From positions 186,001 through 250,000 of the forward strand of contig DHHM01000023.1 of assembly GCA_002403305.1 (NCBI GenBank): DNA of 64,000 bases, written 5' to 3'. Shown here one piece after another: positions 9,254-17,057 of the stretch. Source of the stretch: Bacteroidales bacterium UBA4772 (GTDB lineage: Bacteria; Bacteroidota; Bacteroidia; Bacteroidales; VadinHA17). The translations under genes and the position numbers were made by a program. Each line of letters starts with the position of its first letter. The stretch's first letter is position 1. The notes under the pieces were generated by a model that saw only the letters and a list, made by a program, of their open reading frames with translations, was not told the DNA's origin and did no database searches.

Positions 9254-9280
9254 CAGGCCCCGGTTAATGACCGGGGCCTG
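9254..9280. terminator. Perfect 11-bp hairpin between convergent iorB and ssb
   Basis: CAGGCCCCGGT and ACCGGGGCCTG form an uninterrupted 11-bp GC-rich stem with a TAATG loop. It sits between the convergent stops of iorB and ssb. There is no clear U-tract on either side, so it may act as an RNA 3'-end stabiliser or a weak bidirectional terminator. Confidence 0.55.
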
Positions 9281-9322
9281 CCAGCGAGACAGATGCTATC
9301 CACCACTGTTTCCCCTCCCGGT

Positions 9323-9793
9323 CTATGAGACCTGCACCTTGCCCTTTGTCTTTCCGTTGCGCACGGCGGCTTCTCCAGCCTCTGTCAGATCAACCGAAGT
9401 GTCAGAGATTCCTGAAGAGAGATCCGGACCATCGGCTGCAGGAAAATCTCCGGATTTTGTCCTCGAGCTGAGCAGAACCATATCGGAGGCTATAATCTCG
9501 GTCACACTCTTCTGCATTCCGTTCTTGTCAGTATAGGTCCGGTAGGTAATGCGTCCCTCAACGCATACCTCCCTGCCCTTTCTCAGGAATTTCGAAGATA
9601 TCTCAGCCAGCCCGTTCCAGGCAACGATGCTGTGCCACGTGGTCTCCTCAATCTTGCTCCCGTCGGCACTCTTGTAGCTGCCGCTTGTGGCAAGCGTGAA
9701 GTGAGCAACTTTTTTTCCGCTCTCAAGCGTTCTCAGATCCGGGTCCTGCCCAAGGCGACCGATCAACTGTACTTTGTTTCTCAATGCATTCAT
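9323..9793 (-). CDS. ssb: Single-stranded DNA-binding protein without the usual acidic tip
   Basis: 156 residues from the ATG at 9793 (MNALRNKVQLIGRLGQDPDL), which is the classical SSB N-terminus; the frame continues upstream to 9928 but those residues do not belong. The OB-fold spans residues 1-110, with HFTLATSGSY, TTWHSIVAWNGLAE and VEGRITYRTYTDKNG. The C-terminal tail is low-complexity and ends GKTKGKVQVS, without the acidic DDDxPF-type tip that binds SSB partners in most bacteria. It may be an accessory paralogue, with a canonical ssb elsewhere in the genome. No operon partner is evident. Confidence 0.93.
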   Translation of the reverse strand: MNALRNKVQLIGRLGQDPDLRTLESGKKVAHFTLATSGSYKSADGSKIEETTWHSIVAWNGLAEISSKFLRKGREVCVEGRITYRTYTDKNGMQKSVTEIIASDMVLLSSRTKSGDFPAADGPDLSSGISDTSVDLTEAGEAAVRNGKTKGKVQVS

Positions 9794-9990
9794 AATTCTT
9801 CGTTTTGAGGTTAATAATGCTGTTGTCGTTACAAAAGTGCATCCTCCCGTAGACAGGAGTCGGTTAATAAACATTTCTATCCGTTTAGCAGTCGTTTTTA
9901 TTCGTTTGTAAACGGCTTTGATGATCAAAATCAGTGTGATATACCCTTTTGTTTAAATAAAATATTCTAACTTTAGCAAAACATTCTGCT

Positions 9991-10371
9991 GTGGAAAGAG
10001 TATGTCTTGACTGCGGAGCCAGGCTCCTTGGACGGTCTGATAAGAAATTTTGTTCCGACCAGTGTCGCAACAATTATAATAACCGTCTCAACCGTGACCA
10101 GAACAATTACGTGAGGAATGTCCACGCACAGCTCAGAAGAAACCGGAGGGTACTGGCAGACCTTCATGATGACGGGCACCGCCGGATTCACCGTGATGCG
10201 CTCATAGCCCAGGGTTACAACTTTACCTTCTTTACCCACCTGGTGGAGACAAAGGAGGGGTTGCGCTGGTCATACTGTTTTGAATACGGTTTCCGCGAGG
10301 CGGGGAGAGGGTATCTGGAGCTCCGCCGGAGCAGCAGTTACCTGGAGATTAAATCCGAAGATGAATGCTAA
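9991..10371 (+). CDS. Small zinc-ribbon protein, function unknown
   Basis: 126 residues, GTG start at 9991. The N-terminus has a four-cysteine zinc ribbon (CLDCG at 5-9, then FCSDQC near 20-25) directly followed by an Asn/Arg-rich basic stretch (RNNYNNRLNRDQNNY) likely to contact nucleic acid. The C-terminal half (LIAQGYNFTFFTHLVETKEG, CFEYGFREAGRGYLEL) looks like a small beta-rich domain. No catalytic motif is visible. I infer a nucleic-acid-binding role only from the ribbon and basic patch. A heptanucleotide repeat begins five bases after its stop. Confidence 0.7.
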   Translation: MERVCLDCGARLLGRSDKKFCSDQCRNNYNNRLNRDQNNYVRNVHAQLRRNRRVLADLHDDGHRRIHRDALIAQGYNFTFFTHLVETKEGLRWSYCFEYGFREAGRGYLELRRSSSYLEIKSEDEC

Positions 10372-10376
10372 CCATT

Positions 10377-10471
10377 TAAGAATTAAGAATTAAGAATTAA
10401 GAATTTAGGATTTAGGATTAAGAATTTAGGATTAAGAATTTAGGATTAAGGATTTAGGATTAAGAATTAAG
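10377..10471. repeat. Tandem heptanucleotide repeat (TAAGAAT/TTAGGAT)
   Basis: Thirteen consecutive 7-bp units and a partial one run without a phase break. Units alternate between TAAGAAT and TTAGGAT with one TAAGGAT variant. The repeat fills most of the spacer between the zinc-ribbon gene and the TlpA-like gene. It encodes nothing and has no spacers, so it is not a CRISPR. Confidence 0.9.
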
Positions 10472-10494
10472 AGATACGAAAGCTGATTTATTTG

Positions 10495-10502
10495 TATTTT
10501 TG
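10495..10502 (+). promoter_or_regulatory. Candidate -7 element TATTTTTG
   Basis: Exact match to the Bacteroidota -7 consensus TAnnTTTG, 19 bp before the ATG at 10522. No TTG/TTTG -33 box is visible at the usual distance; the heptanucleotide repeat occupies that position. Confidence 0.4.
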
Positions 10503-10521
10503 AGCCTTAACGGATCGGGGA

Positions 10522-11055
10522 ATGAAAAAACTTATAATACTGGCGGCTGTCGCCATGATCACATGCATCTCATTCTCGCAGGATCAGAAGGTATATGAAC
10601 ACGGTTTCCTGGTGAAGGTCGGAGACACGGCTCCCGACTTTACAATCAGGGAAGCCGGCGGAGAGAGCTACTCTCTTTCGGATCTGCGCGGCAAGGTTGT
10701 CATGCTGCAGTTCACCGCCAGCTGGTGCAGCGTCTGCCGTAAGGAGATGCCTTTCATAGAGGATGAGATCTGGCTGCCGGGAAAGGATAAAGGTCTGGTG
10801 GTCATTGGCATCGACCGCGACGAACCGGAAAGCAGAGTCCTGAAATTCAGGGATGACATGAAGATAACCTACCCTCTGTCGCTTGACCCCGGAGCCGCTA
10901 TCTTCGGCTTTTTTGCGCAGAAGGAGGCCGGTGTCACCCGCAACGTCATCATCAACCGTGAGGGAGAGATCATCTTTCTTACCAGGCTTTTTGAACGACG
11001 GGAATTTGACGGGATGAAGAAAGTAATCTTCGCAGAACTGGCAAAAAAGCAATAA
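10522..11055 (+). CDS. Exported TlpA/ResA-like thioredoxin
   Basis: 177 residues. Signal peptide (MKKLIILAAVAMITCISFSQ) followed by an AhpC/TSA-type thioredoxin fold: VGDTAPDF (33-40), LSDLRGKVVMLQF, then the redox motif W68-C69-S-V-C72. A late TRNVIINREGEIIFL strand carries the family Gly/Arg features; the cis-Pro is replaced by a Thr at the usual place. It probably works in the periplasm in thiol reduction, for example in cytochrome maturation or disulfide repair. It appears to be monocistronic. Confidence 0.85.
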   Translation: MKKLIILAAVAMITCISFSQDQKVYEHGFLVKVGDTAPDFTIREAGGESYSLSDLRGKVVMLQFTASWCSVCRKEMPFIEDEIWLPGKDKGLVVIGIDRDEPESRVLKFRDDMKITYPLSLDPGAAIFGFFAQKEAGVTRNVIINREGEIIFLTRLFERREFDGMKKVIFAELAKKQ

Positions 11056-11150
11056 ATAGCCATCTTTTCTTCTCTGCCGTGCAACCTTTTGCCCCGTTCT
11101 TGCGTTTATCAGAATAACTACCTGTTCTATTAACTTAAAAATGGAGTAAA

Positions 11151-11768
11151 ATGAAAAAGATTATTGTTATTATTCTTGCTCTTGTTCTTGCCGCACCTCT
11201 CTTTTCACAGGTTAAATTTGGTCTCAAGGCAGGCGCCAGCACAGACTTCACGTTTACAAACCAGACTCTTGACGGAGTAAACTTTGAAGTTGTTCTCCAA
11301 AATGGAAAGACTGCAGAGTGGGGCTTTCAGGGGGGGGTGTTCATGAGGGCATCTTTTACAGGGTTCTACGTTCAACCTGAAATTCTTCTGGCAACCGCAA
11401 CAAATTCTGTCAGATATGAGGATGTTGAAGAGGGTGGTGGTCCGGTAATCTACAATCAGAAGTTCAATAAGCTGAACATCCCTGTATTATTAGGTTTTAA
11501 GGTTGGCCCCATGAGGTTAAATGCAGGACCTGCAGCAGCTATAATGCTAGGTGATCCAAAAGAGATTATTGATGGCGCTACCTATAAGAGAGCCACGTTT
11601 GGATACCAGGCAGGTGTTGGCATTGACCTTTTCAAGAAGCTGACCCTTGACGTCAGGTATGAGGGCAATCTGAATCAGTTCGGTGATGAGATAACCATTA
11701 TGGGCGAGACCTTTCAGCTGGATGACAGGACAGGCGCCGTGCTTCTGCATGTAGGCCTCATTTTCTGA
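11151..11768 (+). CDS. Outer-membrane beta-barrel protein, porin-like family
   Basis: 205 residues. A signal peptide (MKKIIVIILALVLAAPLFSQ) is followed directly by alternating amphipathic strands (VKFGLKAGASTDFTF, AEWGFQGGVFMRASF, GFYVQPEILLAT) and the terminal strand VLLHVGLIF ending in Phe. This pattern matches the OMP_b-brl_2 small barrel family (PF13568) common in Bacteroidota. No enzymatic motif is present; substrate or role is unknown. A strong intrinsic terminator follows 20 bp after the stop, so it is the end of its transcript. Confidence 0.85.
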   Translation: MKKIIVIILALVLAAPLFSQVKFGLKAGASTDFTFTNQTLDGVNFEVVLQNGKTAEWGFQGGVFMRASFTGFYVQPEILLATATNSVRYEDVEEGGGPVIYNQKFNKLNIPVLLGFKVGPMRLNAGPAAAIMLGDPKEIIDGATYKRATFGYQAGVGIDLFKKLTLDVRYEGNLNQFGDEITIMGETFQLDDRTGAVLLHVGLIF

Positions 11769-11787
11769 GTGCAATAACACATAAAAG

Positions 11788-11821
11788 AACTCTTCTGCTC
11801 TCAAGCGGAAGAGTTTTTTTT
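11788..11821 (+). terminator. Intrinsic terminator after the porin-like gene
   Basis: AACTCTTCTGC pairs with GCGGAAGAGTT (11-bp stem with one G-T pair, loop TCTCAA), followed by an uninterrupted T-run. Confidence 0.9.
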
Positions 11822-11852
11822 ATATTTACCGGTGTAAGGATTGTAAGGAGCA

Positions 11853-13319
11853 ATGCTTCTGGCAGCTAACATAGTATCCGTACTCAAGAACGTCTTCGCT
11901 GTTCTCTATCTGATCACGGTCTTCTCAATATGCCTGATGATCGTCTTTGAGAACAGGAACCCTGTCAAGACTCTTGCCTGGCTGCTTGTGATACTCTTTG
12001 TGCCCGTCGCCGGCCTTTTCATCTACATCGTCTTTGGGAGGAACTACCGGAAACAGAAGATCTTCAGCAGAAAGAGCCAGGCTGACAGTTTCAGGCTGGC
12101 AGCCAGCGCAAAACGTCAGGAGATGATGCTGCCGTTAATGCTTTCAGAAGAGAGCGAAGCTGTGAGGTCAAAGGAGCATCTGATTCATCTCATGCTGCGA
12201 AACAGCAACTCGCTTCTTACCCTGGACAACCGTATTGATCTCCTGGTCAACGGCTGTGAGACTTTCCCGTCAATGCTTGAAGCGATAAGATCGGCACAAG
12301 AGTTCATACACCTTGAGTTCTACCGTATCGAACCCGACAACCTCGGGATGCAGTTCAGCGAACTCATGAAACTCAAAGCACGACAGGGAGTGAAGGTCAG
12401 GATCCTCTATGATGATGTGGGAAGCTGGAACCTGCGTAAACCGTACCTCAAGGATATGAGGGCTGCGGGTGTACAGATATTCCCATACATGCCGGTTCGC
12501 TTTCCGAGCTTCTCCAGCAGGATCAATTACCGCAATCACCGAAAGATTCTTGTGGTCGACGGGAAAGTGGGTTTTGTCGGGGGACTGAATATCGCCGACA
12601 AGTACATTTACGGATTGCCCGGCCTCGGGCCGTGGGTCGATACACATCTGAGGCTGGAGGGGGAGGCTGTGGCAGCATTAAACAGTGTGTTTATTTCCGA
12701 CTGGGACTTTGTCAGCGGGGAGGAGCTGCACTCCGACATCTCCCCGGGGCAGGTCAGCAGGACAGGGAACCGGTGCCTGGTGCAGGTGGCCTCAAGCGGT
12801 CCCGATACGGACTGGGCAACGATAATGCAGGTCTACTTCTCATCCATCTCTACGGCGAAGTCATCAATCTATCTCACCTCACCCTATTTCAGTCCTGACC
12901 AGAGCCTCCTCACAGCCCTCAAGACGGCAGGGCTCAGCGGGGTTGACGTGAGGATGATCTTTCCCAGGTATGGCGATTCGATACTCGCAAACTGGAATAC
13001 CCGGTCGTATATCACTGAACTGCTTGAGGCCGGAGTGAGAATTTTCCTTTACGAAAATGGCTTCATCCACTCGAAATATCTGCTCGTCGACAACGTTTTT
13101 TCATCGGTAGGCTCACCAAATGTTGACGTTCGCAGTTTCGACCTTGATTTTGAAGTCACGGCACTGATTTATGATGATAATTTTGCCGTACGGCTCGGCG
13201 CTTTGTTCGCAGAGGATCAGAAAAACTGCAGGGAGATCCTACTGAATGAATGGATAAAGAGAAAGAGAAAAGAGAGGTACAAGGAATCGATGGCGAGAAT
13301 CTTTGGGCCGCTGTACTGA
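11853..13319 (+). CDS. cls: Cardiolipin synthase, phospholipase D family
   Basis: 488 residues. Two N-terminal transmembrane segments (roughly residues 9-28 and 38-58) precede two phospholipase D catalytic motifs: HRKILVVDGKVGFVGG near residue 229 and HSKYLLVDNVFSSVGSPN near 406, each with the H-x-K-x4-D signature. It joins two phosphatidylglycerol molecules (or PG with another phospholipid) into cardiolipin at the inner membrane. Length and topology are standard. TAAGGAG lies ahead of the ATG. The TGA stop overlaps the ATG of mltG (TGATG at 13317-13321). Confidence 0.95.
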   Translation: MLLAANIVSVLKNVFAVLYLITVFSICLMIVFENRNPVKTLAWLLVILFVPVAGLFIYIVFGRNYRKQKIFSRKSQADSFRLAASAKRQEMMLPLMLSEESEAVRSKEHLIHLMLRNSNSLLTLDNRIDLLVNGCETFPSMLEAIRSAQEFIHLEFYRIEPDNLGMQFSELMKLKARQGVKVRILYDDVGSWNLRKPYLKDMRAAGVQIFPYMPVRFPSFSSRINYRNHRKILVVDGKVGFVGGLNIADKYIYGLPGLGPWVDTHLRLEGEAVAALNSVFISDWDFVSGEELHSDISPGQVSRTGNRCLVQVASSGPDTDWATIMQVYFSSISTAKSSIYLTSPYFSPDQSLLTALKTAGLSGVDVRMIFPRYGDSILANWNTRSYITELLEAGVRIFLYENGFIHSKYLLVDNVFSSVGSPNVDVRSFDLDFEVTALIYDDNFAVRLGALFAEDQKNCREILLNEWIKRKRKERYKESMARIFGPLY

Positions 13320-14356
13320 TGGGAAAGAGAATGAAAAGAATACTGTTGACACTGTTTCTGATTATTGCCGCCTTTGCCATTGCTGCGGTCATCTTCGTCT
13401 GGTTTGCGGCTTTTACGGATAATGTGAAAGCGGAATCGGAGGTGAGAATAAATATACCCACAGGATCGAGTTCCGACGATCTTACAGCCATCCTGACCGA
13501 AAAGGATATTTTACTGAGCAAACGAAAGCTGTCCATCACCTCACGGCTCAAATCCTCCGCCCGCGCGGTCAGGCCGGGGTCATATCTGGTAGAACCAGGG
13601 ATGAACAGCAATCAGCTTCTGAATATGCTCACATCGGGGCGACAGTCTCCGGTGAACGTCACCTTCAACAACATACGTACTGTTGAAGAGCTGGCTGGCA
13701 AGGTGGGAGGGCAGATAGAGGCCGACTCTGCTTCCCTGGCAGCCTTCCTTGCGGATGAGAGCAACTATCTGTCCGATGGCTTCAGCCGCGAAACGGTCAT
13801 CTCCCTATTTATCCCTGACACCTATGAACTCTATTGGTCAATTGATGCGAAAGGTTTTTACCGGCGCATGCTGAAAGAGTACAAAACCTTCTGGGACGGT
13901 GAGAACAGAGCACTGGCAGAGGCTGTCGGCCTTACCCCGACAGAAGTCTCGGTGCTGGCCTCCATAGTAGATGAAGAGGCATCAAGGGCAGATGAGAAAC
14001 CGCGTATAGCTGGTGTTTACCTCAACAGGTTGCATCTCGGTATACCCCTGCAGGCTGACCCAACGGTGAAATTTGCTGTCAATGACTTCACGCTGAGGCG
14101 TATACTTAACCGTCACCTTGAAGTTGATTCTCCATATAACACTTACAGGAACAGGGGACTGCCCCCGGGTCCGATACGCTGTCCGTCACGGTCAGGACTA
14201 GAGGCAGTGCTCAATGCTGAGAAGCACGACTTTCTCTATTTTGTCGCCAAACCAGACGGATCAGGTTTTCATCATTTCTCGCGAACGCTTGCTGAGCATA
14301 ACAGGTATGCTGCGGAGTACCGCCGTGAGCTGAACAGGCGGAAGATATACCGGTAA
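13319..14356 (+). CDS. mltG: Endolytic murein transglycosylase MltG
   Basis: 345 residues from the ATG at 13319, which overlaps the cls stop codon; the frame is open upstream inside cls but that start is not needed. One N-terminal membrane helix (RILLTLFLIIAAFAIAAVIF) is followed by a LysM-like region and the YceG catalytic domain. The LASIVDEEA motif near residue 215-220 contains the catalytic Glu, and IPLQADPTVKFA and NTYRNRGLPPGPI are family hallmarks. MltG cleaves nascent glycan strands and helps set their length. Translational coupling with cls joins membrane and wall functions in one operon. Confidence 0.95.
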   Translation: MGKRMKRILLTLFLIIAAFAIAAVIFVWFAAFTDNVKAESEVRINIPTGSSSDDLTAILTEKDILLSKRKLSITSRLKSSARAVRPGSYLVEPGMNSNQLLNMLTSGRQSPVNVTFNNIRTVEELAGKVGGQIEADSASLAAFLADESNYLSDGFSRETVISLFIPDTYELYWSIDAKGFYRRMLKEYKTFWDGENRALAEAVGLTPTEVSVLASIVDEEASRADEKPRIAGVYLNRLHLGIPLQADPTVKFAVNDFTLRRILNRHLEVDSPYNTYRNRGLPPGPIRCPSRSGLEAVLNAEKHDFLYFVAKPDGSGFHHFSRTLAEHNRYAAEYRRELNRRKIYR

Positions 14357-14369
14357 ATAAAAGCGTGAT

Positions 14370-15518
14370 TCAGACTCTCCGTCCGTAGTGGTTGACAGAT
14401 TCTATGATCTTAACTGCATTTGACCTGTTGTCTGCCACGCCGGCAAGAATACGGTTTCTCTCTTCCCTCATCACAGGGGTGAAATCAACCTGCATGAGTC
14501 GGTCCGTCAGAGTAACCCAATCATCCTGTCCGGATGCTGTGCTGCATATGCTTCCGAGACCTGTGCCGGATACAACAGCCGGTGATGCCACCACATGACG
14601 ACCCGAACGGAGTGCGTTGATAAGCTTCAGCTTCATGCCTGACGGTTGAGAGGCATTCAGAAGGCATACCTGCGCATTGGCAATAAGCTCACTCATCTGC
14701 GCCACGGAAGGGTTTGGAACCACTCTGACATTACTGAGTCCGGATGCGGCACGGTTTACCTCATCTGACGGCCTTTTACCTGCTACAACAATTTTGTGCT
14801 TCAGTTTCGGTGCAATTTCCCTCAGTATGTACAGTGCTCCTGCATTGTTCTCGGCAGTGGAAAAGTCTCCGTGCATCAGCACAAAGTCTCCTTTGCCATC
14901 GCAGGTCACACACCCGTTCCCGGCATGGAACGGTCCCACGAAGAGGGTTTTACCGTACTTCGACTGAAAATACTCAGTGTCGCCGGGAGAGATTGTCAGC
15001 AGTAGCGACGCGCACGACAGCACAGCCTCATATCGCTGGAGCCTGGCTGCCTCCCTGCGGAAGAAAAGCCTGCGGAAGGGATTTTTCTCGTTGACGGCAA
15101 GATTGTTGTAATAGAGGTGTTCGATATTATGTGTCCTGACCATCTTCATCCGGCCCTCGAGGGCGGGGTGATTGAGGAAACGGGTGGTGTGCAGTCCCTC
15201 AAAAATAATCGGATTTGTATCGGAGAGAAGATTTTCGAGTAGCGACCTGCTGCTGCGGGAGAGAACGATGAAGGGATCTTTCCGGAAGAGATGAAAGAGG
15301 TTCAGGTCGCGACGGTAATAATAAACCCTGAGGCACTCACGCTCCAGTGTCCTCGACCGGCCACGTCCGTAGCAGAAACTGTGGAGGATGACACCGACGC
15401 CCTGTTCCTTCAGGGCTTTGATCTTGTAAAAGACATCCATCACGCCGCCGTAGTCAGGCGGATAGGGGATGTTGAAGCTTACGAGATGGATTATTCTACT
15501 GTAGGAGGTGCGGTTCAT
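14370..15518 (-). CDS. Glycosyltransferase, GT4-like
   Basis: About 382 residues from the ATG at 15518 (MNRTSYSRIIHLVSFNIPYP). An ATG at 15545 would add nine residues, but it lies inside the candidate -7 box at 15539-15546, so the shorter form is favoured. The N-terminal half has PPDYGGVMDVFYKIKALKEQG, typical of a Rossmann-type donor/acceptor domain of GT-B enzymes; the C-terminal half carries VVAGKRP, VRVVPNPSVAQMSELIANAQ and a SGMKLKLINALRSGRHVVAS segment that matches the nucleotide-sugar-binding region. Sugar and acceptor are unknown; cell-surface glycan assembly is likely. It is convergent with mltG. Confidence 0.82.
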   Translation of the reverse strand: MNRTSYSRIIHLVSFNIPYPPDYGGVMDVFYKIKALKEQGVGVILHSFCYGRGRSRTLERECLRVYYYRRDLNLFHLFRKDPFIVLSRSSRSLLENLLSDTNPIIFEGLHTTRFLNHPALEGRMKMVRTHNIEHLYYNNLAVNEKNPFRRLFFRREAARLQRYEAVLSCASLLLTISPGDTEYFQSKYGKTLFVGPFHAGNGCVTCDGKGDFVLMHGDFSTAENNAGALYILREIAPKLKHKIVVAGKRPSDEVNRAASGLSNVRVVPNPSVAQMSELIANAQVCLLNASQPSGMKLKLINALRSGRHVVASPAVVSGTGLGSICSTASGQDDWVTLTDRLMQVDFTPVMREERNRILAGVADNRSNAVKIIESVNHYGRRV

Positions 15519-15538
15519 AAATGGGGATATACAGTTCA

Positions 15539-15546
15539 CAAACATA
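15539..15546 (-). promoter_or_regulatory. Candidate -7 element TATGTTTG
   Basis: Exact TAnnTTTG match on the minus strand, 20 bp ahead of the ATG at 15518. It overlaps the alternative upstream ATG at 15545 and so argues for the shorter start of the glycosyltransferase. No -33 box seen. Confidence 0.4.
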
Positions 15547-15622
15547 GCTAAAAAAATCTTTTGTATCTTTCATCCCCCGTTACATAGGAGAGTGTAATGC
15601 TTTTCACCAGAAGAAGGTATCA

Positions 15623-16753
15623 ATGAAGGTATTGATTGCAGTCATCAGTGACCTGGCTACTGACATGAGAGTGCAGAAACAGGCATCCCTGCTGGCTGAG
15701 ATGGGTTGTGATGTGACGGTTCTGGGGAGAAGGAGAGACAACTCCCTGCCCGCCCGCTTCCCCGGCACAAAGGTGTTCAGGATCAGGGTGCCCTTCAGGA
15801 GAGGTCCTGGCATGTACCTCACTTTTAATTTCATACTTCTGATTCACCTGCTGGTCAGACGCTTCGATCTGTGCGTCTCCTGCGATCTTGATACGCTCGT
15901 TCCCTGTTATGCCGTGGCGCGGCTCTTCAGGAAAACGCTGGTCTATGATGCACACGAGTATTTCACAGGTCAGTACGGGCTTGCCGGGAGAAAGCTCCGG
16001 CACCGGCTCTGGAAAGCGGCCGAGAGGCTGATACTCCCTCACGTAAGGCATATGATCACTGTAAGCGATTCGATCGCCGGGCTCTACCGCAGCGAGTACG
16101 GTTCCAACCCGGTAGTGGTCAGGAATGTAGCTCCGTCAGTGGCTCATCTCGTGCCGCACGCCCGGAGTATACTTTCTGTAAGCAATGATGAATTGCTGGT
16201 TGTATACCAGGGTTCGGGCATCAATGAGGGCAGAGGGGCGGAAGAGCTGATAGATGCGATCTCCCTGGTTGAGAGAGTGCGGCTGGTAATAACCGGTTCG
16301 GGAGATGTTATCGGGAAGATACGGCAGCGTGCCGCTGACAGCCCTGCTGCCGGCAGGATTATCTTCCTTCCCGTGATGCCCTGGGAGGAGATGATGAGAT
16401 ACACTCTCGGCTGCGACGCCGGACTTACGCTGGATACCGACACCTGCACAAACCAGCGCTACAGCCTGCCCAACAAGCTTTTTGATTATATTGCGGCTGG
16501 CATACCTGCCATTGCCTCTCCACTGCCTGAGGTTTCGGCGGTGATCAGGCAATACGGTTGCGGAGTGGTGCTTGACGAGGTTTCGCCGGAGGCCATTGCA
16601 GATATGCTGGCGAGACTGAGGGATGACCGCTCTCTGTTGCAGACGTTGAAGGAAAAGACCGGGGCAGCCCGCATTGAACTAAACTGGGAAAAAGAGAAGC
16701 TGAAAGAACAAGAGTTCTTCAGAAGCGTTACTGAAACAAATGAGTGCAAATGA
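15623..16753 (+). CDS. Glycosyltransferase family 4
   Basis: 376 residues of a GT-B glycosyltransferase. The N-terminal domain starts MKVLIAVISDLATDMRVQKQ, with the usual nucleotide-fold start and a DMRV loop, and contains LVYDAHEYF. The C-terminal domain has VYQGSGINEGRGAEELIDAI, VITGSGDV, and the donor-binding stretch YSLPNKLFDYIAAGIPAIAS. It transfers a sugar from a nucleotide donor, probably during capsule, O-antigen or glycolipid synthesis. It is divergent from the glycosyltransferase at 14370-15518 and its stop overlaps the start of the small membrane protein (ATGA), indicating coupled translation. Confidence 0.88.
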   Translation: MKVLIAVISDLATDMRVQKQASLLAEMGCDVTVLGRRRDNSLPARFPGTKVFRIRVPFRRGPGMYLTFNFILLIHLLVRRFDLCVSCDLDTLVPCYAVARLFRKTLVYDAHEYFTGQYGLAGRKLRHRLWKAAERLILPHVRHMITVSDSIAGLYRSEYGSNPVVVRNVAPSVAHLVPHARSILSVSNDELLVVYQGSGINEGRGAEELIDAISLVERVRLVITGSGDVIGKIRQRAADSPAAGRIIFLPVMPWEEMMRYTLGCDAGLTLDTDTCTNQRYSLPNKLFDYIAAGIPAIASPLPEVSAVIRQYGCGVVLDEVSPEAIADMLARLRDDRSLLQTLKEKTGAARIELNWEKEKLKEQEFFRSVTETNECK

Positions 16754-16983
16754 ACAGATCCTTTCTTAAGAGATATCTCCCTGAGATTGCCGGCGCCGCT
16801 GCCGGTGCCATCGGCGGCTTCATCTACTGGAAATATGTAGGTTGCCTTTCAGGCACCTGTGCCATTAAGTCAAACTGGTACCTGATGGTTCCGTGGGGAG
16901 CCGTGCTCGGTTTTCTGGCCGGCTCCGTCATTGGAGACCTGATAAGAAAAAAGGGAAAGAAAAAAGAGCAGCAGGAGGAGTAA
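16750..16983 (+). CDS. Small membrane protein, DUF6132-like
   Basis: 77 residues from the ATG at 16750, which overlaps the previous stop (ATGA). Two transmembrane segments (EIAGAAAGAIGGFIYWKYVG and NWYLMVPWGAVLGFLAGSVIG) are joined by a short loop with a Cys pair, GCLSGTCAIKS. The C-terminus is very basic (RKKGKKKEQQEE). The GCxSGTCxI loop resembles the small DUF6132-type membrane proteins of Bacteroidota; that assignment is from memory of the motif. Function unknown. The cysteines suggest metal or thiol chemistry. Confidence 0.7.
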   Translation: MNRSFLKRYLPEIAGAAAGAIGGFIYWKYVGCLSGTCAIKSNWYLMVPWGAVLGFLAGSVIGDLIRKKGKKKEQQEE

Positions 16984-17057
16984 TACGGACTCCTCAGCTT
17001 TATCAGGAAGTTTGTATATTGCATACATAATACAACAGACAAACTAACCTGATAACC

